From: Linnemannia elongata
Lineage: Eukaryota > Mortierellomycota > Mortierellomycetes > Mortierellales > Mortierellaceae
Direction: 5' to 3'
DNA length: 64,000 nt
Assembly (NCBI GenBank): GCA_036320915.1
Contig: JAXBDG010000001.1
Span: 4,114,001 to 4,178,000 of the forward strand
Below are positions 48,882-58,873 of the stretch, piece by piece. The position numbers and the translations under genes are program-made. Every line of letters starts with the position of its first letter. Position 1 is the stretch's first letter. The notes below the pieces were generated by a model that made no database searches, was not told where the DNA came from, and was given only the letters and a program-made list of their open reading frames with translations.

Positions 48882-50136
48882 CTATGACGCATTTACTGCT
48901 TCTCCTGTTGCTACTACTGTTGCTATTGGCTCTGGCGCGACTGTTCCCGACGCGCTCCCTTTTTCTTCGTGCTGCTGTTCCTTTGACTCGACCGTATCAC
49001 GATGGATGAAGAATAACCGCCCGTCGTTCTGGAGAATCTCGTTCAGGAACTCGATCGTCTAGTGTTAATCCAAGTACCAAAGGTTAGCGTGCGATCACGA
49101 AAGAGCAAAAAGGGACAACGTTGTGCGACACACAAAAACCAATTGTTACTGCTGTACTTACATCGTCAAATCCAGCAAACGCCATAGGTTGGGACAATCT
49201 TGAGTCCAGATTCACAAACGCACCGTTCGAGAGCCGGAGGATGCCAAACCAATGCTGTCCCTTCCAGAACGGAACCCAGCGTGGGCTTGTCGGTACATGT
49301 ACAATCAACCCCACCATTGAATCATCCTGCTGTGTCAGACTCTCGGCAATATCTAAAAAGTGATCAAATGAACGAGGAGTCGTGATTATTAGCATATATG
49401 CAAAATCATAATGAATCAAGAGAGGAAATATGAACCGTTTGCAGTGCATGAATGTATCCCCCCCTCTGTACCTCGCCGTGCGTCAAACCAGGCTAGTGTG
49501 CAATGCTGTTTATTCAGGGCAGCCTCAAGCACACTCACGTCATAATAACCCATGCCCCTAGGAAACGAAATTAAAGCAAGGGCGACAGTTAGCACTGGTT
49601 CAACACCCAAACGTTACTCACGAGGCACTCGAAATAAAATAGGGGATGGAGGGGGGGGGGACTTCATACATGGGGCTCTTGTATGGGTTCTTCCAAATAG
49701 TTTTTTGCAAGCTCTCTTGGGCAGTCTTGCGGAGGTCCTCTGCAATGACGTCCAGGTCTGCTATTGAATAGACTGGTCCTTGGAGCTATTGTACATGATG
49801 AAGAGTGGTTGAGGGTGAGCGAGTGGATGAGCCGTAACACGATGATACCAACTGGCATGTGTGTTTTGCCATAGGGCGGAGGTACGTACCAGGTTGTTGA
49901 GTGTGTGCTATACGCAGAGGCAGCAAAATAAGGAGAAAGGAAAGTAGGTTGAAAGGTGTTGGTTAGTCCAAGGGTTGGTCGTTTGTCATTGTCCAGCGTG
50001 AGGGAATGTGATGAACCGGGAGAGATGGTGGGTAGAGCTGACGCACCTTTCCGCATTGACCGTGGTTCTGACACTCATGGTAGAGTGACCGTGTGGAGGT
50101 GATCTGCGCAATGTGTTCTTGTTGTTGTTCTTGCAT
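48882..50136 (-). CDS. Josephin-domain deubiquitinase
   Basis: Six exons (50136-50047, 49907-49890, 49785-49670, 49557-49472, 49352-49162, 49058-48882) join to 225 residues. Exon 1 ends with YHECQNHGQCGK, and the 18-nt exon 2 supplies HTLNNL, giving the Josephin core C-x2-H-x-LNN with Cys28 as nucleophile. Exon 4 gives GMGYYDVSVLEAAL; exon 5 gives GQHWFGILR with the catalytic His and FVNLDSRL with the Asn/Asp. The closest layout is the short JOSD1/JOSD2 group plus a disordered Ala/Glu tail; there are no UIM or polyQ segments as in ataxin-3. By family it cleaves ubiquitin chains. Intron 3 has a C10 run just after its donor. The 18-nt exon rests on motif fit and splice sites, without transcript proof. 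Confidence 0.93.
49890..49907 (-). other. 18-nt microexon of the Josephin gene
   Basis: Acceptor TATAG precedes 49907 and donor GTACGT starts at 49889. The six codons read HTLNNL, the most conserved helix start of Josephin domains. Confidence 0.9.
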
Positions 50137-51653
50137 GTTGAGGTGAATGAAAGTGAGAAGGGTGCGAAGGAGAGAGGTGTGTTGTAAGAGGCGCAAGGTG
50201 AAAACGAGAAAAAGGCAGAGTGGTTCACACTCAAGCACTCACACGCAGTCACGTTTCACCCTTCCAACGGGCGAATTAAGAATAAAAAAGTGTATTAGGA
50301 ATAAGGTCGCAAGGAGGATGACTTCAACAATCATGTATTCGTTTGGTATGATAGGATAATAGGCAGAGCAGGCATTGAAGGATTAACGAAAACTGAGTTA
50401 ACTTGAGCGCGCCTTAGGCCAGTTGGACTATTATATCACGCGATGGTCGGCTTCTTTCCGACCAGAGCATGCTTTAGCGCTCATATCTTTTTGATTGATC
50501 AATTTTGTGTAGATCTGTAGATCACAACGGCTTCTTTAGAGACCAGCAGTCGCAAACTTTTTGTTCTTAATCACTCACTGATGGTGCCAGATCAGAAACC
50601 GTTGGGCGAAGTAGTAATAGAAAGTCGCGTAACCCAACCCCGAACTATCACGACTCCATCCCTTCCCCCAATTGTATCTTACCTTGCTTGTTCAATGGTG
50701 CATGGGTTGCATTCGAACGATTTTTCTCTTTTTTTATCTGCTCGTGTAACGACGTGACATGGGTTAACATGGGGCAAAGGCAATAAGGCAAAAACGACTT
50801 TCGTCTCCTATGGTTCCTTTCTCTCTTGAAATCGTCTCTCACAGAGTTCCATCGTCTCCATCATCGCACACATCAACACCACTCTCATCTAACACTTCAT
50901 TTGTTGCGCTCCGAGACTCCATAGTGCACTCGCTCAGAAACAACTCTTGAATCAACAGTCACCTTGATCTCGATCAAACGTAAGACCACCCAAACCATCA
51001 CAACATGGCAACTTAATCAACAAAAAAAAAAAAAAAAAGCCGACAAGCAAAAGACGCTCATCAAGTGTCTATCACTGTCTTAAGGTGTGTGTTTTGCCAA
51101 TACTCATCCACAACAAGAACTCATCCTTTGACAAGCTTCCTCCATACACAAACGGCACAGTTTAAAGACGCTGCTGTTGCTTAGCGAAATACACCCACAC
51201 TATATTAAGAGACTGGGAACTGTACTAACCTCACTTTATCCTCCCAGTTCACATTGACAGCCTGCCATCTTCAAAAGATTGCCGAGTACACATAACCAAC
51301 ATAAAAACAGGCGACACACCTTTTTGTTCAAGAAGTAACTCATATGATCCTGGATATGTGTGTTTACACAATTTTGCCTGTTGTAACCAATATCAAAAAA
51401 TTCACACGGCAATTGACATTTTTGCAACCCTTGTGTCCTATGGTAGTTTCCTGCAACCTAGCCTCTGATCTTCGCTGATTGTCTCTCTACTTCAAGCCTG
51501 TGCTAAGTGTAAAAGACCTCACAACCAGTAAAAGGTAAGAGCACAATAAACCATATGCTATTCGACGTCAATTTGCTTCGCACTGTCACAACATGTGTAT
51601 GTCCTGATGTTGACACGCAATTGCTTTGCCATTTTATTAGGCCGCTCACCACG
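50137..51653. promoter_or_regulatory. Divergent intergenic region, Josephin / NACHT gene
   Basis: 1.5 kb without a supported gene. It includes a short poly-A run (51024-51039) and a likely leader intron of the NACHT gene near its end. Confidence 0.5.
51535..51640 (+). other. Predicted 5'-UTR intron of the NACHT gene
   Basis: AAAAG then GTAAGAGC at 51535 and TTTTATTAG ending at 51640 bound a 106-nt intron 13 nt before the ATG at 51654. Removing it deletes the in-frame ATG at 51555, whose 33 extra residues look non-conserved. Confidence 0.6.
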
Positions 51654-54600
51654 ATGAACAAACACCCTCTCGACCAACTGGATGCTGGTGTTCCTGAAAA
51701 GGACAGCTCCGACACCACTCAGCCTCCTCTCAGGAATCGCAATAAGGTCCGCAAGTTCTTTAAGACCCCCAAATCCTTGACCGAGGTCAATGCCAAGTTT
51801 TCGACTCAGTCGTTGGACTCTCAAGACGACTCCCAGCAGTCAAATCAGTCATTTGGCGCCTCTCAGGTCGAAGACCATCAGCATAACCCTTTGCCAATTG
51901 CGCAGACTGAGGACCTTCTCCGCTCAGTCATCTTCCCGGAGAACGTCGCCAAACAAGCTGCCAAGACAGCATTGCCAGACCTCCAGGAGCGCATTGAAAG
52001 GACTGATCAGTTGCTTTACTGCAATATGTTGCTTCTCCAGCATTCAGTCGTCTCTTCGTCATCTGATGCAGGAGAAAAGAAGACGTCTGACGATCCCGCC
52101 AATGCTCCCCAGGCGCTCGCTCTCGACAAGGGTGAACAAAATTGGCTGGCGAAGGTCAAGGAAGACCTAGTAGCGCAAGATCGTATGCAGTGGCTCGTTA
52201 CCAAGATGGTCGAGGCGTTCATCGCGGACGCCACCAAGGATTCCACCAAGGTTGCCGAGATTGTCGCCCTTGGAGCTGTTCTGCAGGAGGAACCCTACCG
52301 CAAATTGCTGTCGTCGTTCATCGCCGACTTTGATGATTCTCGTATTTTGGACGTCACTCTACTCCAAGGTCTGGTCCAGCTGGTTCAGTCCGCCTCGCCT
52401 GGGTTTCTCGTTTCAGATGACTTAATCAAGGTCCTCAGCTTCCTAAGGACCCATTTGGAAGGCACGCATCAGCACTCGTCTGTGGACCTTGGCCAGCTCA
52501 CGCTGGCTGTCTCCAGGATCCTCGATATCATGGCCGACCACAAGGTACGGGATTTGGATCGAGTCATGGAGCACGAGCCATTGTCTGCCGTTCTGTCAGG
52601 ATTGAAGGACAGCTCTGATCCCTACTTGATGTACCAGGCTTGTTACGCTTTCCAAGCGCTCCAGTATGTGCCTGATGACGAGACTGTTCTGCAAGCATTA
52701 TTGAGGCACTCGACCGGTGTAGTGGATGGCTTGGCCAAGGTCGCGAATGTCCTCAAGTTGGATTTAGGTTCGGTACTAGAAGGATTGGAGAAGTTGCAGG
52801 AGATAGATGTCAATGCGATCGAGATCGGCTCTACTGTTTATGAGGGCGTGAGATCATTGCGTGAAAGCGGTCGAGGGGTCCTAGAAAGTCTGAAGGAAGG
52901 GCTTGGATCTAGGCAGAAGAAGCTATGGTATCCTGCCGTCCGTGCTGCGCATGCATTTGTCCAAGCTGGTCAGCTGAAGGATCTGAAGCAGTTGATTTAT
53001 GAGGCACCCTGTCGTCGCGACCCCCTGTTCCAGTGGGGCATCTGCCAGCTGCTAGATGAGATTGCAGTCGACTCTGTCTGGACCGTCTCCACTCGCCAAC
53101 AAGCCATTGACCTCCTTGGTCATCTCTACAAGGAGGATCAGGAATGGGGTCGTGACGAGAGCGTCAAGGCATGGATGGCGAGCATCCTGGACAAGCTGGG
53201 ATCCGCCTCTGACCAAGCCGTCAGTCAACACGCCCTTGCCATATTCCAGGAACTCGACTCGAGCAATACTCCGAAGAGTCAACACCCTTACCCATTGAGA
53301 TCCCATCTCCCAATCCCAGAGTCGTCTCCGATCCTTGCCAAGGTCCAGGGTATTCCCTATATGGAATACGAGCTCTACAAGCTCCAGATGCAGCGACTCA
53401 AGGATGCCAAACTGTCCATCTACATCTACCCCATGGCCAAGGCCAGTCTTCAAGCTCAGGACAACGAGGTCTTCCCCCTAATGGACAAGATGCAGGAATT
53501 CCTCGCAAGCGACCGTCAAGTCATGTTGATCCTGGGCGACTCTGGGGCTGGCAAGTCAACCTTTAACAAACATCTCGAGTATCGACTTTGGACAGAGTAC
53601 AAGCGCGGTGGGCCTATCCCTCTTTTCATCAATCTCCCAGCTCTTGAGAGACCGGCCAAGGACCTGATGGCCGAGCAATTGAAAGAGCATAACTTTTCGG
53701 AGGAGCAGATCCAGGAACTGAAGCAACATCGGCAGTTCATTGTCATTTGCGATGGATACGACGAGAGCCAGCTCACCGTCAACATTCACAACTCCAACAA
53801 CCTCAACACCACTGGACAGTGGAATGTCAAGCTTGTCATCAGTTGCAGGAGCCAGTACCTTGGCCAGGACTACCGCGACCGGTTTGTTCCACGTGAAGGT
53901 GGTCACTACAACCGCCCTGGCGTCGATCTGTTCGAAGAGGCCGTCATCACACCTTTTTCGACAGAGCAGATCAAGGACTATGTCGAGCAATATGTTCCAC
54001 TCGAGCCAAGGGCCTGGCGTACAGAAGACTATATGGACAAGCTGACGGCCATCCCAAACCTCATGGACCTGGTTAAGAATCCGTTCCTGCTCTCACTCGC
54101 ACTGGAGGTACTGCCTGGGATCGTTATGGGCAAGCAGTATCTGTCGACTATCATGATCACCCGTGCTCAGCTCTACGACACATTTATGGAGCACTGGAGC
54201 AGTGTCAACAAACGACGACTTCTGAGTAACACGTTGTCAACGGCAGATCGCACAGTATTCAACGAACTCCTGGATATGGGATTTGTTTCTAAGTGCTTTG
54301 ACTTTTCCACGAGGCTGGCGTTGGCAATCTTTGAGCAGCAGGACGGAAACCCGATCGTCCAATATATTCACGAAAAGAACTCTTGGAAAGCACAGTTCTT
54401 TGGACAAGAGGCAGAAGTCCGACTCCTACGAGATTCGTGTCCTTTGACCCGAACCGGCAACTTGCACCGCTTCCTTCATCGGTCCATGCTTGAGTATTTC
54501 TTCTCGCGTGCTATCTTTGATCCCAGCAGTCATGGCAGCGACGATGAATCGACCCCGCAGACGAATCCTGCCTCGCCTGACGACCAGTTGTTTGACACCA

Positions 54601-56930
54601 ACAATCCTTTGTTCACACGCAACCTACTTGCCGAGCCTTCTGTGATCCAGTTCTTGAGCGACCGCGTGAAGCAGAATGCCAGGTTCAAGCAGTATTTCCT
54701 AGCAGTCGTTGAGTTGTCCAAGTCGGACGCCCAAGCGAGCCAGGCTGCAGCCAACGCCATAACAGTCTTGATCCGAGCCAGTGTACAATTTCATGGAGCT
54801 AATCTTCGAGGCATTCGCATTCCAGGAGCGGACCTGACCAGTGGGCAGTTCGACTCGGCACAGTTACAGGACGCCGACTTATCAGGCGTCAATCTCTCAA
54901 AGGCATGGATTAGACAAGCCGATCTCAGTCGTGCAGGCATGGATGGAACTCAGTTTGGCGAGCTGCCGTACTTGGAGGAACTGAAGGAGGTCTCGTCATG
55001 CGCCCTTTCGCCAGACGGCAGGTTTCTTGCGGCGGGTCTGTCGAACGGCAACATCAGCATATACGACACTGCATTATGGACAAGAATTCAAGCGTTCAAA
55101 AGGCACAAAGACCGCGTTATGAGTCTGGCTTATTCACCGAACAGCTCCCAGCTTCTTTCTGGCAGTCTCGACTTCACAGCACGTCTTTGGAGCACCGAGA
55201 CTAGCTCAACTGATCTCATTTTGAAGGGACACTCACATGTGGTGATAGCAGTGGCGTTCTCTCCAACAGGCCTGCAGGTCGCAACGGCCAGTTTTGATAA
55301 ATCGGTGAGGATCTGGGACGCTCGGACTGGTGCTGTTGTTTTCGTCTTGACCGACAATATCCAGTTGGTTAGCAGCATTGCCTATTCGCCCAACGGAAAC
55401 ACCATTGCCCCCACCGGCTGGGATGAAACGATCCGACTATTCGATACACGCACCGGGTTGCTTGTCTTGGAGGTTTGCAAGGGCGACGATGGGATTATGT
55501 GTCTGACGTATTCACTTGATGGCCAGCGAGCCGCTACAGGCTCCAGAGACGGCTGGTTGCAACTGTGGGAAGCAACAGCGACCACCCTAGGGCCCGGACG
55601 GAAATGGAAGGCACACACTAATAGTATTACTAGCATCGCCTTTTCACCTGACGACCGATGGATCGCGTCTTCTGACGCTTCTGGTGATGACTGTACAGTG
55701 AAGCTGTGGGACTCTCATTCCGGCTTACTTGTCTCGTCGTTTAACCATACGGATCATATCGGCTTCGTTCGGTTTTCACCAAATGGCTCGTACATCGCCT
55801 CAGCAAGTGACAAGACTCTGCGACTGTGGGAGGTGAACTCGCTTAGAACAGGATTCGACTCGCATAATACAGCATACTCACAGTCATGCGCGACATACTC
55901 TCCGGACGGACAACAGCTCATCACTGGCAGTCAACAGAGACCCATGCGACAACTCAATGCGGATTCAGGAGGCGTTGAATTTGTTTTTCCCGATCACCTG
56001 CACGACATACATCGCATTGCATTCTCCCCAGACGGTCTTCAGATAGCCATCGCAGGCAGAGAACTTACTCTATGGAGCGTTGAATCCCGCGCTACCTCAT
56101 TTGTTCTTAGTGGAAACGGGCTCCACATGACGTCTGCCGCCTTCTCGCCTTGCGGTCGCTGGCTAGCTTTACCCGGTTTGGAATCGGAAGTGCGGCTTTG
56201 GGATACTCGTTCAGGAGCAGTCGGTCGTGTTCTGAAAGGCCGCGCGGTATATGTAAATTTACTAGATGTTGCCTTTTCTCCAGATGGTCGCTGGATTGCT
56301 TCGACATACGCGGATGGAGTTGTCCAGCTCCACGATGTCGGCACTGGCGAACTCAAGACGGAAAAGACGATCGGTGTCGGTCGCAATACAAGAAATGCTG
56401 TCGCCTATAAACCCGGCAGTCTCCAGGTTGCCTCCTGCCACGGAGACAAAAACATCCGTATATGGAATGACGATCAACAGCTCCGAGGTTTCCGATATGT
56501 CCTGAAGCAGAACCACCTCATCTACAAGTTTGCGTTTTCCTCCTGCGGTCAGTGGATAGCAACAACTCATAAGACCTTTGTTCGACTCTGGAGGCTGCCA
56601 TCCCCGGATCAAGACCAGCAGATATTACCGCTGAAGGATCGTGATTGTGTGTCCACTATTGAAGGGTTCACGAAACATGTTAGCGACGTTGTTTGGAGAC
56701 CCAACAAGTTGGAGTTTGCGACGGTTTGTTTTGGAGAATCGATCCGTACCTGGCGGGTAGTGGAGGATAACAATGGGTCTGGAAGAGTATCTGTTGAGTT
56801 GATGTGGTCTTATGGACCTTCTTCATTTACAGCCTCTGGCGCCATACTCAATGATGTTGTTGGTCTCAGCGTAGCGAATCGCAGGTTGCTCGAGCAGCGC
56901 GGCGCTACTGGATCGGCTTCATCCAACTAG
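51654..56930 (+). CDS. NLR-like protein: NACHT, pentapeptide repeats, 14 WD40 repeats
   Basis: The coding part is one intronless exon of 1758 residues starting at MNKHPLDQLD (51654). Residues ~1-100 are disordered and basic, with no known effector domain. Residues ~110-560 are helical and ARM/HEAT-like in appearance. A NACHT NTPase follows with Walker A GDSGAGKS (628-635), Walker B FIVICDGYDES, and the sensor stretch LVISCRSQYL. Helical parts resemble the winged-helix segment. A short pentapeptide-repeat patch (A(D/N)L-type units, ~1045-1095) leads to 14 WD40 units (~1110-1705), enough for two seven-bladed propellers. By analogy with fungal NLRs, the propellers would sense a ligand and NACHT would oligomerise. 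What it signals to is unknown, because no HET, HeLo or peptidase domain is present. The large size without coding introns is unlike its neighbours. Confidence 0.94.
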   Translation: MNKHPLDQLDAGVPEKDSSDTTQPPLRNRNKVRKFFKTPKSLTEVNAKFSTQSLDSQDDSQQSNQSFGASQVEDHQHNPLPIAQTEDLLRSVIFPENVAKQAAKTALPDLQERIERTDQLLYCNMLLLQHSVVSSSSDAGEKKTSDDPANAPQALALDKGEQNWLAKVKEDLVAQDRMQWLVTKMVEAFIADATKDSTKVAEIVALGAVLQEEPYRKLLSSFIADFDDSRILDVTLLQGLVQLVQSASPGFLVSDDLIKVLSFLRTHLEGTHQHSSVDLGQLTLAVSRILDIMADHKVRDLDRVMEHEPLSAVLSGLKDSSDPYLMYQACYAFQALQYVPDDETVLQALLRHSTGVVDGLAKVANVLKLDLGSVLEGLEKLQEIDVNAIEIGSTVYEGVRSLRESGRGVLESLKEGLGSRQKKLWYPAVRAAHAFVQAGQLKDLKQLIYEAPCRRDPLFQWGICQLLDEIAVDSVWTVSTRQQAIDLLGHLYKEDQEWGRDESVKAWMASILDKLGSASDQAVSQHALAIFQELDSSNTPKSQHPYPLRSHLPIPESSPILAKVQGIPYMEYELYKLQMQRLKDAKLSIYIYPMAKASLQAQDNEVFPLMDKMQEFLASDRQVMLILGDSGAGKSTFNKHLEYRLWTEYKRGGPIPLFINLPALERPAKDLMAEQLKEHNFSEEQIQELKQHRQFIVICDGYDESQLTVNIHNSNNLNTTGQWNVKLVISCRSQYLGQDYRDRFVPREGGHYNRPGVDLFEEAVITPFSTEQIKDYVEQYVPLEPRAWRTEDYMDKLTAIPNLMDLVKNPFLLSLALEVLPGIVMGKQYLSTIMITRAQLYDTFMEHWSSVNKRRLLSNTLSTADRTVFNELLDMGFVSKCFDFSTRLALAIFEQQDGNPIVQYIHEKNSWKAQFFGQEAEVRLLRDSCPLTRTGNLHRFLHRSMLEYFFSRAIFDPSSHGSDDESTPQTNPASPDDQLFDTNNPLFTRNLLAEPSVIQFLSDRVKQNARFKQYFLAVVELSKSDAQASQAAANAITVLIRASVQFHGANLRGIRIPGADLTSGQFDSAQLQDADLSGVNLSKAWIRQADLSRAGMDGTQFGELPYLEELKEVSSCALSPDGRFLAAGLSNGNISIYDTALWTRIQAFKRHKDRVMSLAYSPNSSQLLSGSLDFTARLWSTETSSTDLILKGHSHVVIAVAFSPTGLQVATASFDKSVRIWDARTGAVVFVLTDNIQLVSSIAYSPNGNTIAPTGWDETIRLFDTRTGLLVLEVCKGDDGIMCLTYSLDGQRAATGSRDGWLQLWEATATTLGPGRKWKAHTNSITSIAFSPDDRWIASSDASGDDCTVKLWDSHSGLLVSSFNHTDHIGFVRFSPNGSYIASASDKTLRLWEVNSLRTGFDSHNTAYSQSCATYSPDGQQLITGSQQRPMRQLNADSGGVEFVFPDHLHDIHRIAFSPDGLQIAIAGRELTLWSVESRATSFVLSGNGLHMTSAAFSPCGRWLALPGLESEVRLWDTRSGAVGRVLKGRAVYVNLLDVAFSPDGRWIASTYADGVVQLHDVGTGELKTEKTIGVGRNTRNAVAYKPGSLQVASCHGDKNIRIWNDDQQLRGFRYVLKQNHLIYKFAFSSCGQWIATTHKTFVRLWRLPSPDQDQQILPLKDRDCVSTIEGFTKHVSDVVWRPNKLEFATVCFGESIRTWRVVEDNNGSGRVSVELMWSYGPSSFTASGAILNDVVGLSVANRRLLEQRGATGSASSN

Positions 56931-57374
56931 AACATATACTGAGTCGATACTCCTTCGCTTTTTTTATTAAATACTCCTTTATACACTGCTGAACACTAAC
57001 CTTTGATTGCATATCTTTCTCAAATCACTTCCAAAGGAAAATGAGCGAGGAAATAAACTAACAGGGCGATAAGGGTGAAAGAAGTCGACAGAGAGCAAAA
57101 AAAAAGGAGTACGCGAAAACACGAGCTTGTTTCCAGGTTTTCCCAACGGACGTCATACTTTGACGAGCGCAGTGCACAAACACATATCCCATTTATCCGC
57201 TCCCTTCCCACCCATAGTCTTATGCACAAAAGGAAAAGTATCTAGAAGAAGGGCTTTTAATTGTCGCAAAACAAAACAAAACCCCATCTACAACCTGTAC
57301 ACAAGTAAAACAAACAACACGTATCGCGTCCTTTCCTTACTTTCTTTCTTCTCCTCTCTCCCATTCCACCATTT
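56931..57374. other. Convergent 3' flanks
   Basis: The 444 bp between the NACHT gene stop and the RraA-like stop show no gene, only short A-rich runs. Confidence 0.6.
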
Positions 57375-58494
57375 TTATCCCCGGTACTTCTTGAAAGTAA
57401 CCGCGATCCCCTCCCCATCCTTCAATGCCGCCATACACTGATCATCAATCGCAGTCGCCTTCTTGCACTGTGCCTCGACCTTGGCCAATAGATCCTTGGG
57501 AATCACGACCACACCATCCGCATCCGCAACTACATAGTCACCCGCATGGATCGTCACGGCCGGGTGGTCCTTGTTGGGCTGCATCGTAATGGGGACATTA
57601 ATCCTTGATGCCCTTGTGTGGTCTCCTGCTCCCATAATCGACGTTGTCTTTGCAAAGACCTAGCATAATTAACCAATAGGGAAAAGGTATATTAGAATGT
57701 GCTTAATACAAGACAAGGATCTTTGGTTCAAAGAAAAGTGTTCCCAGAAACAGTAACTAAATACATGCAACAAAAAAAACCTAAAAATTAAAACAAGATG
57801 AAACCACCTACAGGGAATCCAGCTTCACGCTGCTCGTTAAGATCCCGGATCCGACCATCGACAACAACCCCCAAGGCCCCACGGATCTGAGCACGAGCGG
57901 TCATGAGACCACCCCAAACTGCATTGACCATATTCTCGGGCTGCGAGATACAGATCACTGAACCCTCGGGGATCGTGTCTGCAAAGTGTTCGCTCAGTTT
58001 TGGAGCGCTTGTGTTTGTGATTGGGACCATCTATGAAGGGTCGTTTTAAGAAGGAGTGCGAGGATGGTATATGAGAGAACAGTAGTTAGTTTCAGGAACC
58101 AGAAAAAAAGGAGCCAGGAAGGATGAAGAAGGCAGCTGCAAGGATCACCACCCATTCAAATCAATTGTTACCTCAATGGTGTAAGCAGGGCCGAAGACTG
58201 GTAATAGAGACGGGGCATACAAATCGAAACAAAAGAAAGGGAGACGTAATCAATTAAAACGCAGCCCAGTCACCAAGAAAGAAGCAAGTACAGCACTCCC
58301 TTGAAGAAGAAATTAAGAAATGAGACGTTACCACGGGTGTTGCCGGCCTTGAATTGTGGGCTCCAGAGATGAATGTCAGGAACGTAACCGGCCGACTCCA
58401 GGTTAGGGAGGTTCTCGCTCTTCCTGAGCACCTGCAATGCATCGGCGACGTCGCAGCTCGAGTAGAATGGAAGTGGGGCGTTTGTGTTTGCCAT
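57375..58494 (-). CDS. RraA-like / HMG-CHA aldolase family protein
   Basis: Four exons (58494-58332, 58197-58172, 58030-57812, 57659-57375) join to 230 residues, the usual length. Exon 2 is a 26-nt microexon giving VFGPAYTIE, matching the family G-x-A-x-T strand. The metal/substrate motif is present: GALGVVVDGRIRD, with Arg and Asp in the G-x20-R-D type arrangement, plus GGLMTARAQIRG ahead of it. The late DYVVADADGVVVIP segment is also typical. Family members are class II pyruvate aldolases (4-hydroxy-4-methyl-2-oxoglutarate or 4-carboxy-4-hydroxy-2-oxoadipate) or oxaloacetate decarboxylases; the bacterial RNase E regulator RraA is a relative. In a fungus an aldolase or decarboxylase is more likely. 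No targeting signal is seen. Confidence 0.94.
58172..58197 (-). other. 26-nt microexon of the RraA-like gene
   Basis: Acceptor CAG precedes 58197 and donor GTAACA starts at 58171. It supplies FGPAYTIE in frame between exons 1 and 3. Confidence 0.9.
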
Positions 58495-58873
58495 TGGTGT
58501 TATTTGTGAGATGAAGTCGGATGGGAGAACGTGAATGCGTGTTGAAGTGATGAAAGGTGAGAAAAGAAAGAGAAAGTGTTGAGTGGAGGACGAGGGAGAG
58601 GAAGGGTACGAGTGTGGGAAATATCCAAAAGTTAGTCATTGGGCGCGCCTCTTAAGCTCAAGTCAATCATCGAGACTCAGTCACGCGTCAACCATCAATT
58701 AGCTCCGCACACACATCTGCACCAAAAGTCTGCCTTTTCATGGGTGATAATAATTAGGCGGTTTTTAATAGTTTTTTTGGGGGATAATGGGTGTAGTAGT
58801 AGTTGTGAATGCAAGAACAGAAAAAATGCATTGACAAAAAGTGGTATCAAAAAGGAGTTCAACGATTTAGCAT
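58495..58873. promoter_or_regulatory. RraA-like promoter / FYVE-ARM 3' flank
   Basis: The interval is 379 bp. It is purine-rich on plus next to the RraA-like start, then AT-rich. No gene is seen. Confidence 0.5.

Noticed and set aside
51555..51653. Upstream in-frame ATG for the NACHT gene
   Set aside because: A good intron (51535-51640) removes it. The encoded 33 residues look like translated intron.
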